This document shows, in pieces, positions 7,633 through 15,594 of a DNA stretch of 20,190 nt. The notes under the pieces are model-generated. The model had not been told where the DNA came from. It saw only the letters and a program-made list of their open reading frames with translations, and searched no databases. Both the position numbers and the translations under genes were made by a program. Source of the DNA: a virus; the IMG/VR virus record IMGVR_UViG_3300036668_000491, positions 1 through 20,190 of that record; one strand, written 5' to 3'. Within the stretch, counting starts at the first letter, position 1. Each line of letters begins with the position of its first letter.

Positions 7633-8328
7633 TTAAACGATTGCATCTACTATGTCATTAACTTCTGAATCTGAAGGCTTGTCTGCTGAACCTCCACCAA
7701 TAGGTAAACCTTTTGAGTTAACGGTCACAATTTTAAACTCAGTAACTTCTTCTTCAAGTGCCTTAATTTGGTCCTCGAATGAAGTTTCGCTTTCAAGATT
7801 AATTCTGTTTAACCAACTGTTTTGTAGTTTTTCTGGAAGTTTTTGAAGTGTAACGGATTTGGTAAATAAATCTTTAGCTTGTGAAAGTTTACCAGTGCTG
7901 GCTTTTTCTTTCTCTAGGTTTTCTACCTTACTAATTAATGCTTTAGCCCATTCAGGAGCGTCATTTTGATTTTGCATACCTTCTTTACCTTTACCGTCTT
8001 CATGCCCTTCCGCACCTTCTGGATCCATATCTTTAAAGTATTTCTCTTTAAATGTTTTGATTCCTGAACTCACTTTTTTGTCATGTTCGCTCTGTAATGT
8101 TTTTGAATTTTTTAAAAGTGAATCAAACCCATTTTTTTGAACATACGCATTGAATTCATTTGATGAAAGTACTTTTGAAAAGTCCAATTCGTCAGAGTTT
8201 TGAGTTGATGATAATTGAGTTAAAATCCCCTCGATTTGATCTTCAGATGTGATGTTAATTAAATCTGCAAGACCCTCGCTTAACCCTTTTAATTTAAGTG
8301 CTGCTTTGAGTTTCTCTAATAAAGTCAT
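7633..8328 (-). CDS. Capsid scaffold protein
   Basis: A 231-residue protein starting MTLLEKLKAALKLKGLSE. It is highly charged, with no hydrophobic core stretches. Residues about 45-100 are helical, an acidic Gly-rich linker (DPEGAEGHEDGKGKEG) follows near residue 101, then a coiled-coil region around residues 120-200. The C-terminus is KPSDSEVNDIVDAIV. Charged helical proteins directly before the capsid gene are normally scaffolds that template procapsid assembly. No protease motif is visible, so the scaffold probably leaves without cleavage by a protein encoded here. Sequence alone is not specific. Confidence 0.7.
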   Translation of the reverse strand: MTLLEKLKAALKLKGLSEGLADLINITSEDQIEGILTQLSSTQNSDELDFSKVLSSNEFNAYVQKNGFDSLLKNSKTLQSEHDKKVSSGIKTFKEKYFKDMDPEGAEGHEDGKGKEGMQNQNDAPEWAKALISKVENLEKEKASTGKLSQAKDLFTKSVTLQKLPEKLQNSWLNRINLESETSFEDQIKALEEEVTEFKIVTVNSKGLPIGGGSADKPSDSEVNDIVDAIV

Positions 8329-8390
8329 AGTATTTGTTTTCTTATTTGATTCAAATCTATGTTATAGCCTAATATTGGATAAGGTATTTT

Positions 8391-8735
8391 CTAATTCTGT
8401 TCAGTAGTTTCGTGAAATAAGTCATTCTGAACGCTTCTTGTGGTTATAAAAAACATTTCAGAAAGTTCGTAAAGCATTTCTTTCATCATTTTTTTATCTT
8501 GATTTTTTGCAATATACCACACAGCAAAAAGCTTTCTTTTTTCTTTAAGTCTCTTATTTCTTTTCATGGCATTAAGTCTAAAGATTAATTTTTCATTATT
8601 TAAATAAGCTTCAAATTCACGATGAAGAGTAGATAGTATTTCAAAACTTATAAATAATTCCTCTGATGAGGTGCTTAGACCATGCTCTTCAATGTGGTCT
8701 TGTGTGTTTTTTAAAATCTCTGACCTTATTTCCAT
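8391..8735 (-). CDS. Small helical protein with HTH-like C-terminus
   Basis: A 114-residue protein starting MEIRSEILKNTQDHIEEH. The N-terminal half is helical and acidic; the second half is basic (MKRNKRLKEKRKLFAVWYIA) and ends in EMLYELSEMFFITTRSVQND, which resembles a helix-turn-helix with the recognition helix TTRSVQNDL seen in sigma-like and transposase-type HTH proteins. It lies between the head morphogenesis gene and the scaffold gene, an odd place for a DNA-binding protein. It may act on packaging or late expression, but that is inference. No annotated family is recognised. Confidence 0.7.
   Translation of the reverse strand: MEIRSEILKNTQDHIEEHGLSTSSEELFISFEILSTLHREFEAYLNNEKLIFRLNAMKRNKRLKEKRKLFAVWYIAKNQDKKMMKEMLYELSEMFFITTRSVQNDLFHETTEQN
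8398..8413 (+). repeat. 16-bp direct repeat, copy 2
   Basis: Identical to 2545-2560. Here it lies inside the final codons of the small HTH-like gene (on the minus strand it encodes part of ETTEQ), so the match may be coincidental at this copy. Confidence 0.45.
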
Positions 8736-8737
8736 GT

Positions 8738-9775
8738 TTATTTCAATTCAAATCCATCTTTACTTTTTTTGAAGTTATCTTGAATAAAATAAGGCTTGTT
8801 TGAAAAACTTTTAATCCTTTCTGAATTTTCTTTGATATATTTTTGTGCTGCAGTAGGTATTGACTTCACATACTTTGACTCAGGTATTTTCATGCCATTA
8901 ACTTGTTTTGCAAAGTCTTCTTTAGACATTAATTTAGTAGTTGTGAAGCAAAGGCAATTTGGGTGCCAGCCTGTGAATTGAAAATCTTTTGGGTATTCCC
9001 CCTGTAATTCATCACAAATATCATATTCAGGATGCGCTGGGCTTAAACTAACCTGAATGCCTAGTACAAATGGTAATTGCTTCCTTCTTTCATTATCCGA
9101 AGTTCTGTAAGCTATATTTATTTCATTACGGGCTAACCTTAGTGAGTTTTTATAACTAGAACGATATACACCTCTCCCGGGTTTATAATTTTTAGCAGGA
9201 TCTGAAATAACCAATTTTCCTGTTTCAGGATTTCTTAATCTTCTAAATCTTTTTTCAGGTTCTTTTAAGTACCTCTGTAAGTCTGATGCTAATGATTTAG
9301 CAGAACTACCTGATGTTAGGCCGCTGGCTAAAAATGATTCTAATTGTTGCTTTGTTTGATTGGTAAGATTCCAAACCCTATCAGATAATTTTAAACCTCC
9401 TTTAGTTCTATTCTGAAAAGCTTTTAAAGCTTCTTTATTGCGGTTAAAGAACTTTTTAGATCCGCTTTCTGTAATAGGAATGCCTTTTATGTAATTTGAA
9501 ACTAAACTATCATTATGGCTATTAGAAAGTTCCCAAGCTGAAGCTGTACTTAATGAAATATTCTCGTAAATTAATTTTCGGTACTTAGACAATACAGCAT
9601 TTAACTTTTTCTTTACTTCAGGGTTTTTATGCCAAACGCTAGAATTGGCATTTATTTTATATAGTTTAAGAACTGAAGAAAGTTCTTTAGCCATATTTTG
9701 ATATATGGAGCCAAAAACATTTTCCTGTAATAACAAGAAGTTTAATAGTTGTTTATGGCTCTCTGGCGTTCTCAA
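8738..9775 (-). CDS. Head morphogenesis protein (Mu gpF-like)
   Basis: A 345-residue protein starting MRTPESHKQLLNFLLLQE. The first two thirds are helical. The diagnostic part is near residues 205-285: RLARNEINIAYRTSDNERR, then a stretch with HPEYDICDELQ and the ending GWHPNCLCFTT, matching the Cys/His-rich HPNCxC end of the phage Mu gpF-like domain (PF04233). These proteins are minor head components needed for head maturation and are usually encoded next to the portal gene. Here two short genes lie between portal and this gene. It starts directly beside the stop of the NTF2-like gene. Confidence 0.88.
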   Translation of the reverse strand: MRTPESHKQLLNFLLLQENVFGSIYQNMAKELSSVLKLYKINANSSVWHKNPEVKKKLNAVLSKYRKLIYENISLSTASAWELSNSHNDSLVSNYIKGIPITESGSKKFFNRNKEALKAFQNRTKGGLKLSDRVWNLTNQTKQQLESFLASGLTSGSSAKSLASDLQRYLKEPEKRFRRLRNPETGKLVISDPAKNYKPGRGVYRSSYKNSLRLARNEINIAYRTSDNERRKQLPFVLGIQVSLSPAHPEYDICDELQGEYPKDFQFTGWHPNCLCFTTTKLMSKEDFAKQVNGMKIPESKYVKSIPTAAQKYIKENSERIKSFSNKPYFIQDNFKKSKDGFELK

Positions 9776-10102
9776 TTATAATAACCGATTAATACTTATT
9801 GGATTAACCCCCCAATCACCATGAATGTCAGCATTAAATGGCTCTGATTCACAAATTAGCCTCGCTATTGCTTTGCGTTGCTTACCATCTACTTTTAAAG
9901 TCAATTCAAAATCATGAACAACGTCATTAACTTCATTTAAAGATGTTATTTTATATGACTTAAGCCTTTCATTAAAGAGGTTTTTAAGTTGTATTTTAGA
10001 ATTAGCAACTTTATAAGTCTTTTGACTCAAATCGTGCATTTTTTTGTAATCCTCAGCTTTCCAAGCTTCAAGAAATGATTTTATTGTTTCTGTAGATTTC
10101 AT
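9776..10102 (-). CDS. Small NTF2/SnoaL-like protein in the head cluster
   Basis: A 108-residue protein starting MKSTETIKSFLEAWKAEDYK. The opening helix pair (SFLEAWKAEDYKKMHDLSQ), a gap, then four likely strands (KITSLNEVNDVVHDFELTLKV, RKAIARLICES, GDWGVNPISI) give the order of an NTF2-like cone fold (SnoaL-type or DUF4878-like). No catalytic residue set is obvious. The ATG overlaps the upstream stop (ATGA), so it is translationally coupled to the 60-residue gene. It lies between portal and MuF-like genes. Its role in head assembly is unknown; the fold reading is moderate in confidence. Confidence 0.7.
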   Translation of the reverse strand: MKSTETIKSFLEAWKAEDYKKMHDLSQKTYKVANSKIQLKNLFNERLKSYKITSLNEVNDVVHDFELTLKVDGKQRKAIARLICESEPFNADIHGDWGVNPISINRLL

Positions 10103-10281
10103 ATTTTCTTTGATCTTTTAGTAGATGCATAGTTAGCATTACTGATTTTAAAACGTTTCTTAGGCTTTATTAGATGAGCTGCTCGCTCTTTATTAATCTC
10201 ATAATTAGCTTGCTTGAATGTCTTCTTTCCAAAGAGCACCCATTTCCATTTTAGCCACAGTACTTTTAATTTTTTAATCAT
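10099..10281 (-). CDS. 60-residue basic protein of unknown function
   Basis: MIKKLKVLWLKWKWVLFGKK opens a very basic protein with three Trp in the first 15 residues; the rest is Lys-rich (LIKPKKRFKISNANYASTKR). The N-terminal stretch could be a short amphipathic or membrane-associated helix. It begins one base after the portal stop codon and overlaps the next gene by four bases (ATGA), so it is a real member of the operon. Function is unknown; a minor virion or nucleic-acid-binding protein is possible. Confidence 0.65.
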   Translation of the reverse strand: MIKKLKVLWLKWKWVLFGKKTFKQANYEINKERAAHLIKPKKRFKISNANYASTKRSKKI

Positions 10282-10282
10282 C

Positions 10283-11641
10283 TTATAAAAATGAACTTCC
10301 TAAATCCTGAGTCCTTGAAGCTGCATCTTCGCTATTAATTGCCTCTAATTCTAATTCATCATTACTAACTAATGGATTGTGACTAATTGCTGTTTTCTGG
10401 GACATGATAGCCTTTCCTCCAGTGGCCTCTGATAACACTTCTATAATTTCTTTTAAATTCTCTGGCAATACAGATGTAAATCTTACATCTATCTCTAATT
10501 CGTCAAAATTCAATTTAGAATTTATAGTTTTAGAACTCGCAATAATTAAATTAAACATTCTGCTAATTGCCGTTTGGTAATCCCCTTCATCCCACTTAGC
10601 CTTTAGAATTGATCCGAAAAACAATAGTTTTAAAGCAATTCCAGAAACGCTACCTAGCCCTTTAACGCTATCAAATGATAAGTCTGGAGTATCTGTAAGC
10701 CCATATATCAATCCTTTAGAGGTTTCAAATTCTAATTTTAAAGCTTCAGGTGCCCGGTCCCATGAAAGCACCTCCAAATCGGCTTCTATGATATTACCTT
10801 TTTCAGTTTCTATAATGTCAAGCTGAACCATTTTACCAGTTTCATCTTTCTTAGGGATTGAAGCTACAGCGCCTTTAACCTTATACATTGGGCTGGCAAA
10901 ATATCCATTGGTATCTACAAACTTAGAAAATGACATTTCATAGGTGTCTATTAAATCTTGAACCTCCCACCACTCTGGATTCTCTTGGCTTAAATAAACT
11001 ACTGGAATTTTACCAAATAGATTTTCGGTCTCTCCTCCATCTGTTAAGGCCCATCCGTTACCACCTTCTTTAAATATGTAGTTTTTTTCTTTAGTCCAAA
11101 CGTAAAGGTACTTAGTCTCTTTGTCAGATTCTTTTGTATTATACTCCCAGGCAAAGGAAACCATGTCTCCAAAAGCGTCAAAAACAGGATATACTTTTCC
11201 GTTTTTAGAAGTTAAAAGCCTTGATTTCAGCTTTGGTTCTTCTCCTTCGTTTTGAACAATAAAGAAAACTATTGTAGCTTCAGTTTCTGATTTCACTGTT
11301 TTACAAAATTCTAAAAGAATTGAATTCATTCTTAATGACTTCCAGTAGTCCCTTAAGTATTCTGAAGGCTCTTTATTTTCAGAATAAACAACTTCAATGG
11401 GGCTGCCAAATAAAAATGAAGCAGCGCTTTTAACTATTTTACGCTGAAAAGGAATAGGGATTTTTGCAACTGTTACAGTATCGTTTTTAGAGGTTTTGTC
11501 AATACGCTTACCTACTTGTCCGTTTCTTATATCTCGCTTATTATTGTATTCATTAGCGTTGTTTTGAACACCCTCTTTAGAGTTTAGCAATAGATAAGCC
11601 TCTGATATTTTATTCTCTGATAATAGTTCTAAAAATGTCAT
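10283..11641 (-). CDS. Portal protein (SPP1 gp6-like)
   Basis: A 452-residue protein starting MTFLELLSENKISEAYLLLN. The N-terminal segment includes NKRDIRNGQVGKRIDKTS and PFQRKIVKSAASFLFG, followed by a beta-rich wing (KSRLLTSKNGKVYPVFDAFG, YLYVWTKEKNYIFKEGG) and a helical stem and crown region with EVQDLIDTYEMSFSKFVDTN and FSTSKGLIYGLTDTPDLSFD-like residues. This layout matches the SPP1-type portal family. Twelve copies form the ring for DNA entry and exit. It directly follows the large terminase, as expected. Confidence 0.88.
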   Translation of the reverse strand: MTFLELLSENKISEAYLLLNSKEGVQNNANEYNNKRDIRNGQVGKRIDKTSKNDTVTVAKIPIPFQRKIVKSAASFLFGSPIEVVYSENKEPSEYLRDYWKSLRMNSILLEFCKTVKSETEATIVFFIVQNEGEEPKLKSRLLTSKNGKVYPVFDAFGDMVSFAWEYNTKESDKETKYLYVWTKEKNYIFKEGGNGWALTDGGETENLFGKIPVVYLSQENPEWWEVQDLIDTYEMSFSKFVDTNGYFASPMYKVKGAVASIPKKDETGKMVQLDIIETEKGNIIEADLEVLSWDRAPEALKLEFETSKGLIYGLTDTPDLSFDSVKGLGSVSGIALKLLFFGSILKAKWDEGDYQTAISRMFNLIIASSKTINSKLNFDELEIDVRFTSVLPENLKEIIEVLSEATGGKAIMSQKTAISHNPLVSNDELELEAINSEDAASRTQDLGSSFL

Positions 11642-11652
11642 AAATTGTTTAT

Positions 11653-13167
11653 TTAAAATAGACCTAAGTCGTTTGCGTTTACTTCTGGTGAAATTCTAAA
11701 ATTTGACTTGCTTTCTTCTTCTATGATTCCTGTCAATGTATCTGGAGCATCATCAAATTCATTTAAAGAAAATATTTTTTTATACTTTGTAACCGCTTTG
11801 TAAAATTCAGGCCATCTAATATGCCAATCATCTGGAAATACAATTCTCCTGTTTACTGTTGCTGAATTAGAGAATATTCTAGCCTCTTTATTATTGCTTT
11901 GATGAAACCAGTTGTAAGTTATTGGAATTTCTTCTTTTTTTGTGATAGCTTCCACGTTTCTTGCAAAACTCCTACCTCCATTATTGCTTTCAATTTTTGT
12001 AGTGTTTATTAGATTATTTATTAAAATTGATGCAACTAAAGGCTCTGTTTTTTCCATAGCTTTATCAGTATAAACTAGGTCAATCACATATAGGTGTTCG
12101 TTGGTTTCGCTTAAAGCAACTCCGTAGTTGATAGAACACAGATTATCTTTTCCAGTATCGGCTGTGTCTGTATAATTCTTTTTGATTTTGAACACTGGTA
12201 GTGATGAATACGTTTTAAACTCATTAGGATAGAGCAATCCGTCTTTATTTACAGGGTTTCCTTGATATAAGCAATCAAATTTATCTGGATCCTTATCTCT
12301 AGTAGAAACTAATTTTTGTAAAGAATGCTTTTTTGGCCATAAAGCCTCTCCATCTTTTCTTTCATCAAATTCATTTATGCTACCCTCTTTAATTGCGGTC
12401 CAGTTAATTTTTAAAAATTCATCATGTTTTAATTTTACAATTAAATCATCAAGGGATTCATTCCCATTCCATTCAACTACTTTTCCAACATCTTCCAATT
12501 TAGCAATCAAATCATTTTCGGACCATCTTGTAAATACAATTAGCTGTTGAGAGTCATTGTGGAGTCTTGTTTCTGCAACTGATATATACCAGTCCCATAT
12601 TCTTTTTTGTACAATAGGTGAGTTACCATCGTGCCAGTCTTTGTACAAATCATCCATTATTAAAACATCTACAGGATCTCCTGTAAGTGGCCCACCTACA
12701 CCTACAAACTTCATAGATCCATCGCTGTTAATAGATTCTCTATTTTGATTTGTATTTGCTTTCTGTCCAGGGTAACCTCTATCTGGGTATTTTACATTAG
12801 GAAAAATAGCTTTATACTCATTTTCGTTCATTATTCCCATTATCTCCCTTCCAAACTTTTCAGCCTTATGAGCAGCAAAACTAACTACTGCTTGTTTTTC
12901 ATCTGGTCTAAGGCCCGCAATATAAGCTGGTAGTCTTCTCGAGCTCCCTTCAGATTTACCGTGCTGAGGTGGCATAGAAATAATCAAATTCTTTATTTCA
13001 GTATTTGCAAAGCGGTTCAGTATGTCATAGAACTTAATATGAAACCATTCAGGCTCAAATTTTTTAAAAGTAGTCGCTGTGAACTTTAGTAAATCATTCC
13101 TGCTTTCAGATATTATTTGATTATACAAAAGATTTTCAAGTTCAATTGATTCATCCTTTGTTAGCAT
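11653..13167 (-). CDS. Terminase large subunit
   Basis: A 504-residue protein starting MLTKDESIELENLLYNQ. Walker A is MPPQHGKS at residues 65-72; Walker B is VDVLIMDD at 166-173; the coupling motif FTRW is at 212-215. The later half, from about residue 330 (DTADTGKDNLCSINYGV), carries the acidic residues expected of the RNase H-like nuclease domain. It is the ATP-driven motor and nuclease that packages DNA through the portal. It overlaps the small subunit gene by 17 nt and precedes the portal gene. The length is normal for the family. Confidence 0.95.
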   Translation of the reverse strand: MLTKDESIELENLLYNQIISESRNDLLKFTATTFKKFEPEWFHIKFYDILNRFANTEIKNLIISMPPQHGKSEGSSRRLPAYIAGLRPDEKQAVVSFAAHKAEKFGREIMGIMNENEYKAIFPNVKYPDRGYPGQKANTNQNRESINSDGSMKFVGVGGPLTGDPVDVLIMDDLYKDWHDGNSPIVQKRIWDWYISVAETRLHNDSQQLIVFTRWSENDLIAKLEDVGKVVEWNGNESLDDLIVKLKHDEFLKINWTAIKEGSINEFDERKDGEALWPKKHSLQKLVSTRDKDPDKFDCLYQGNPVNKDGLLYPNEFKTYSSLPVFKIKKNYTDTADTGKDNLCSINYGVALSETNEHLYVIDLVYTDKAMEKTEPLVASILINNLINTTKIESNNGGRSFARNVEAITKKEEIPITYNWFHQSNNKEARIFSNSATVNRRIVFPDDWHIRWPEFYKAVTKYKKIFSLNEFDDAPDTLTGIIEEESKSNFRISPEVNANDLGLF

Positions 13168-13588
13168 TTCTCTTATTTATTAAAACTTCAATTCTAGCGT
13201 CCCTTTCTTCATCTGATATTTGAAGTGGTTTTCCGCCTGATGTTATATCTACCTTTCTAATAACTAAACCTTCAATTTTGATAATCTCCCTTTCAACCAT
13301 CATTATGGCTCTAATTCCAGAGGGAGAGCCTTTGTGCTCTTCTTTTAAACTTCTTTTCAATTGCTTTAATTCAGCGATTTTAGCACTTCTCTTTAAATCA
13401 ATGTCAATATCAATGTCTTCTTTCCAGTTTTGATAAGCCTTTTTTAAATAGTTTCTAGACTGTCTTAAGCCAATACTCCATTGGCTCTTTGATTGTTTTA
13501 AAATCAAATAGTCCTGAACACCATCAATGATCCAGCCCTGAATAGTAAATATTCTTCTTTCTAATTCTATTTTAGAACTTTTGGCCAT
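13151..13588 (-). CDS. Terminase small subunit
   Basis: A 145-residue protein starting MAKSSKIELERRIFTIQGW. The first 75 residues carry a helix-turn-helix-like region (IFTIQGWIIDGVQDYLILKQ, SKSQWSIGLRQSRNYLKKAY) that would recognise the packaging site, followed by a charged, probably oligomerising helix region (DLKRSAKIAELKQLKRSLKE). It directly precedes and overlaps the large subunit gene. Assignment is by position and the HTH-like region. Confidence 0.78.
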   Translation of the reverse strand: MAKSSKIELERRIFTIQGWIIDGVQDYLILKQSKSQWSIGLRQSRNYLKKAYQNWKEDIDIDIDLKRSAKIAELKQLKRSLKEEHKGSPSGIRAIMMVEREIIKIEGLVIRKVDITSGGKPLQISDEERDARIEVLINKRNANKG

Positions 13589-13618
13589 ATTTTCTTTATA
13601 TGAATCATTATGAATTAT

Positions 13619-13849
13619 CTACTCACTGGGATACATTCTTTTAATTACTTCAATATGTCTTTTGAGTTCATAGACTCTATCGTTGATTTTAATTCTTTCT
13701 TTTTCCCTCATTACTCGAATAGCTTCATTGTCTTCTGGGATTACCTGTGGTTCATAAGCTTTCAAAGCATCTTCATTAATGCTTTTCTCTTTTTCCAGAT
13801 AATCGATAATAGTGTCTCTCATTTGAATTAATGAATTATAATTGCTCAT
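13619..13849 (-). CDS. Small coiled-coil-like protein
   Basis: A 76-residue protein starting MSNYNSLIQMRDTIIDYLEK. It is almost entirely helical and charged, with a second helix MREKERIKINDRVYELKRHI. It starts inside the 3' end of the methyltransferase gene (14-nt overlap) and ends 30 nt before the small terminase. It has no recognisable family. It could be a partner of the methylase or of the small terminase, but nothing in the sequence decides this. Confidence 0.6.
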   Translation of the reverse strand: MSNYNSLIQMRDTIIDYLEKEKSINEDALKAYEPQVIPEDNEAIRVMREKERIKINDRVYELKRHIEVIKRMYPSE

Positions 13850-15284
13850 AGGTGAAATCTTTTAAGGTTAACTTACCGTTTAAGTGAGTAAAATTAACAT
13901 CTAGATTTCTTTTATTGCAATAGTTTATGTATCTATTTATGGAAGATTGAATATACATTGGTTCAATATCCGTGAATCTACCTTTCCTTTTTGTGTGTTC
14001 TGTTGCTATTAGAGCGGTACCAGATCCAAGAAACCAATCAATTACAATATCACCTTTGTTTGTGGTGTCAAGAATTGAATCTGCAATCATATTTACAGGC
14101 TTGGGTGTGGGGTGGTTTTTTAATTCAAACCTATCAGGATTAGCTGTTGAAGTTGCTGATGGGTATCTCCATACGTTTGTTCTAATTCTGTGCTGAAGTT
14201 CTAGGTGAGATAAGTGTTTAGCTTTATCTCCGTTCTTGAAAATAAAACACCACTCGTTATTGTCTTTGTAGAAATGCCCTCCATAATCTAGCATATCTTT
14301 ATTCCAGAGCGCTTTGGCTTTTTCATCAGAGAATATAAAACAAAGCTCATGTTGAGCTCTATAAAAAGATCCATTGGCCATCATGTCTTTATTCCAAACA
14401 CAAACTTGTTTTGGCTGTGGGCTACCGTAAATTAGTCTAGCGGCTTCTCCCATATGCCATGAGTGCCTAAAGTCCATAAAAATATAATGGATTGCACCTT
14501 GTACCGAATTGTCTATTGATGCTTGCATGATCAAAGAAAGAAACTTGACAAACTCTTCATCGGTCATTTCTCCACTGGCCATAGCAAAATCTTCATGTTT
14601 TTTCTCGTTTTTATTTGTAAAGAAGTTTGCTGGTAAATTATATGGGGGATCACAATTTATAATCCTTGCTTTTTCTCCATTCATCAGTTCAGTAACTGAG
14701 TTTTCATCCATGAAAGAAGAGCAAATTAACCGGTGGTCATTTATTTGAAATAAATCACCAGGCTTAACTATTATTTTATCCGGATGAATAATAACGTGCG
14801 GCTCCTCACAAGAACCTGTATCGTATATGTCAAATTTCTGTTCGTATCTTTCAATAGAGAAATCAGGAATATTTATAAAGTTTTTTAAGTCTGGTAGATC
14901 AAGTTCGAATTCTGTTACAAAATCAAATAATCCTTTCTGTGTAATTTTAGCGTATGCAGAAGAATAAACAATAACAAGCTCTGCAGCTTCTTTTTTGTTA
15001 ATACAATCAATAAAAGTAGCTGGAAGTAGTTCTGGCACCTCAATACCTTTTTCTATTAGGTTTTTAAGATCAAGGAACCTATGCTTACCATCAAGGCAAT
15101 ACAATACACCTTCATTCTCCCAAACCTTAAAAGGGTCTATGAATTGATATTTTATTAATGAATTTTCTAGTTTCTCATCACCAGAGGGTATCCAATCTTT
15201 AAAATTATCCTGCTGAATAAATTCAAGGGTTTTCCACTCAATAGTTTGAGTCTTTAATACTTTTGAATTTATGACTTTCGTCAT
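13836..15284 (-). CDS. ParB-like domain / DNA methyltransferase fusion
   Basis: A 482-residue protein starting MTKVINSKVLKTQTIEW. Residues about 15-115 resemble a ParB/Srx-like N-terminal domain (LIKYQFIDPFKVWENEG, LYCLDGKHRFLDL). From about residue 170 it is an amino-methyltransferase: the catalytic DPPY is at 212-215 and the SAM-binding motif DWFLGSGT at 416-423, with HPTPKPVNMI at 391-400 between. DPPY before the SAM motif means the beta arrangement of N6-adenine or N4-cytosine methylases. Phages carry such orphan enzymes to protect their DNA from host restriction. Between them, residues about 297-349 show a tandem duplicated block. It is the first gene of the late operon. Confidence 0.88.
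   Translation of the reverse strand: MTKVINSKVLKTQTIEWKTLEFIQQDNFKDWIPSGDEKLENSLIKYQFIDPFKVWENEGVLYCLDGKHRFLDLKNLIEKGIEVPELLPATFIDCINKKEAAELVIVYSSAYAKITQKGLFDFVTEFELDLPDLKNFINIPDFSIERYEQKFDIYDTGSCEEPHVIIHPDKIIVKPGDLFQINDHRLICSSFMDENSVTELMNGEKARIINCDPPYNLPANFFTNKNEKKHEDFAMASGEMTDEEFVKFLSLIMQASIDNSVQGAIHYIFMDFRHSWHMGEAARLIYGSPQPKQVCVWNKDMMANGSFYRAQHELCFIFSDEKAKALWNKDMLDYGGHFYKDNNEWCFIFKNGDKAKHLSHLELQHRIRTNVWRYPSATSTANPDRFELKNHPTPKPVNMIADSILDTTNKGDIVIDWFLGSGTALIATEHTKRKGRFTDIEPMYIQSSINRYINYCNKRNLDVNFTHLNGKLTLKDFTYEQL
14238..14396 (-). repeat. Tandem duplication inside the methyltransferase
   Basis: Residues 297-318 (WNKDMMANGSFYRAQHELCF onward) are repeated at 327-349 (WNKDMLDYGGHFYKDNNEWC onward), both ending CFIF, with a period of 30-31 residues and one residue of length difference. 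Related phage methylases usually carry this segment once, from general knowledge of the family. The DNA copies are still similar (TGGAATAAAGAcATG and TGGAATAAAGAtATG). Confidence 0.75.
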
Positions 15285-15304
15285 CTATGTGATGTTGTTG
15301 GGGT

Positions 15305-15323
15305 GCAGTGTTAAGATCACTGC
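15305..15323 (-). promoter_or_regulatory. Leader hairpin 1 of the late operon
   Basis: GCAGTG and CACTGC form a 6-bp stem around 7 nt, about 20 nt upstream of the methyltransferase ATG at 15284. It could be a regulatory hairpin or protein-binding site in the transcript leader. It lacks a T tract, so it is not a terminator. Confidence 0.4.
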
Positions 15324-15335
15324 CAGAAATATGTA

Positions 15336-15351
15336 CCTGATTAAAATCAGG
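15336..15351 (-). promoter_or_regulatory. Leader hairpin 2 of the late operon
   Basis: CCTGATT and AATCAGG form a 7-bp inverted repeat with a 2-nt centre (in RNA more likely 6 bp around 4 nt). It lies between the candidate promoter and the first hairpin. As DNA it could also be an operator. Confidence 0.4.
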
Positions 15352-15376
15352 ATTTTGAAGAAATATGTGTAAAAAA

Positions 15377-15384
15377 CAAATATA
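15377..15384 (-). promoter_or_regulatory. Candidate late promoter -7 box (TATATTTG)
   Basis: TATATTTG on the minus strand matches the Bacteroidota -7 consensus TAnnTTTG exactly. It lies about 93 nt upstream of the methyltransferase start and would give a leader of roughly 85 nt holding both hairpins. No well-spaced -33 TTTG is evident, so this is a candidate only. Confidence 0.5.
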
Positions 15385-15417
15385 ATAAATAACTAGATAT
15401 TTATTATTAAAAAGCAA

Positions 15418-15458
15418 TAAGAATTTTCAAAATATAGCTTTTTTATTGAAGATTCTTA
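15418..15458 (-). terminator. Long inverted repeat, possible terminator of the TIR gene
   Basis: TAAGAAT and ATTCTTA (7 bp) enclose TTCAA and TTGAA (5 bp) with one unmatched pair between and a 15-nt loop. On the minus strand TTGCTTTTT follows. It lies between the TIR-STAND gene and the candidate late promoter, so it may stop transcription of the defence gene or insulate the two units. The T tract is interrupted, hence the low confidence. Confidence 0.4.
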
Positions 15459-15543
15459 ATTACGTCTTTTACAGCTTTAAGTTCAGAATTTTCATAAGTA
15501 GAGTATTATTAACTACTAATTATGCACCGTGTCTACACAGTAT

Positions 15544-15591
15544 CCAGCTCTTGACTATCGGCGAGCCGAATACTTAGTTATTGGCAGCTGG
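15544..15591 (-). other. 48-nt imperfect hairpin just after the TIR-STAND stop codon
   Basis: CCAGCT and AGCTGG form the outer stem, with CTA/TAG and TCGG/CCGA pairs inside separated by unpaired bases. It begins 3 nt after the stop codon and is richer in G and C than its surroundings. No T tract follows on the minus strand, so it is not a normal terminator. The bulged, partly paired form recalls integron attC sites or a REP-like element. Confidence 0.45.
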
Positions 15592-15594
15592 CTT

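Noticed and set aside
15544-15591. Imperfect hairpin as a rho-independent terminator
   Set aside because: No T tract follows on the minus strand and the stem is interrupted.
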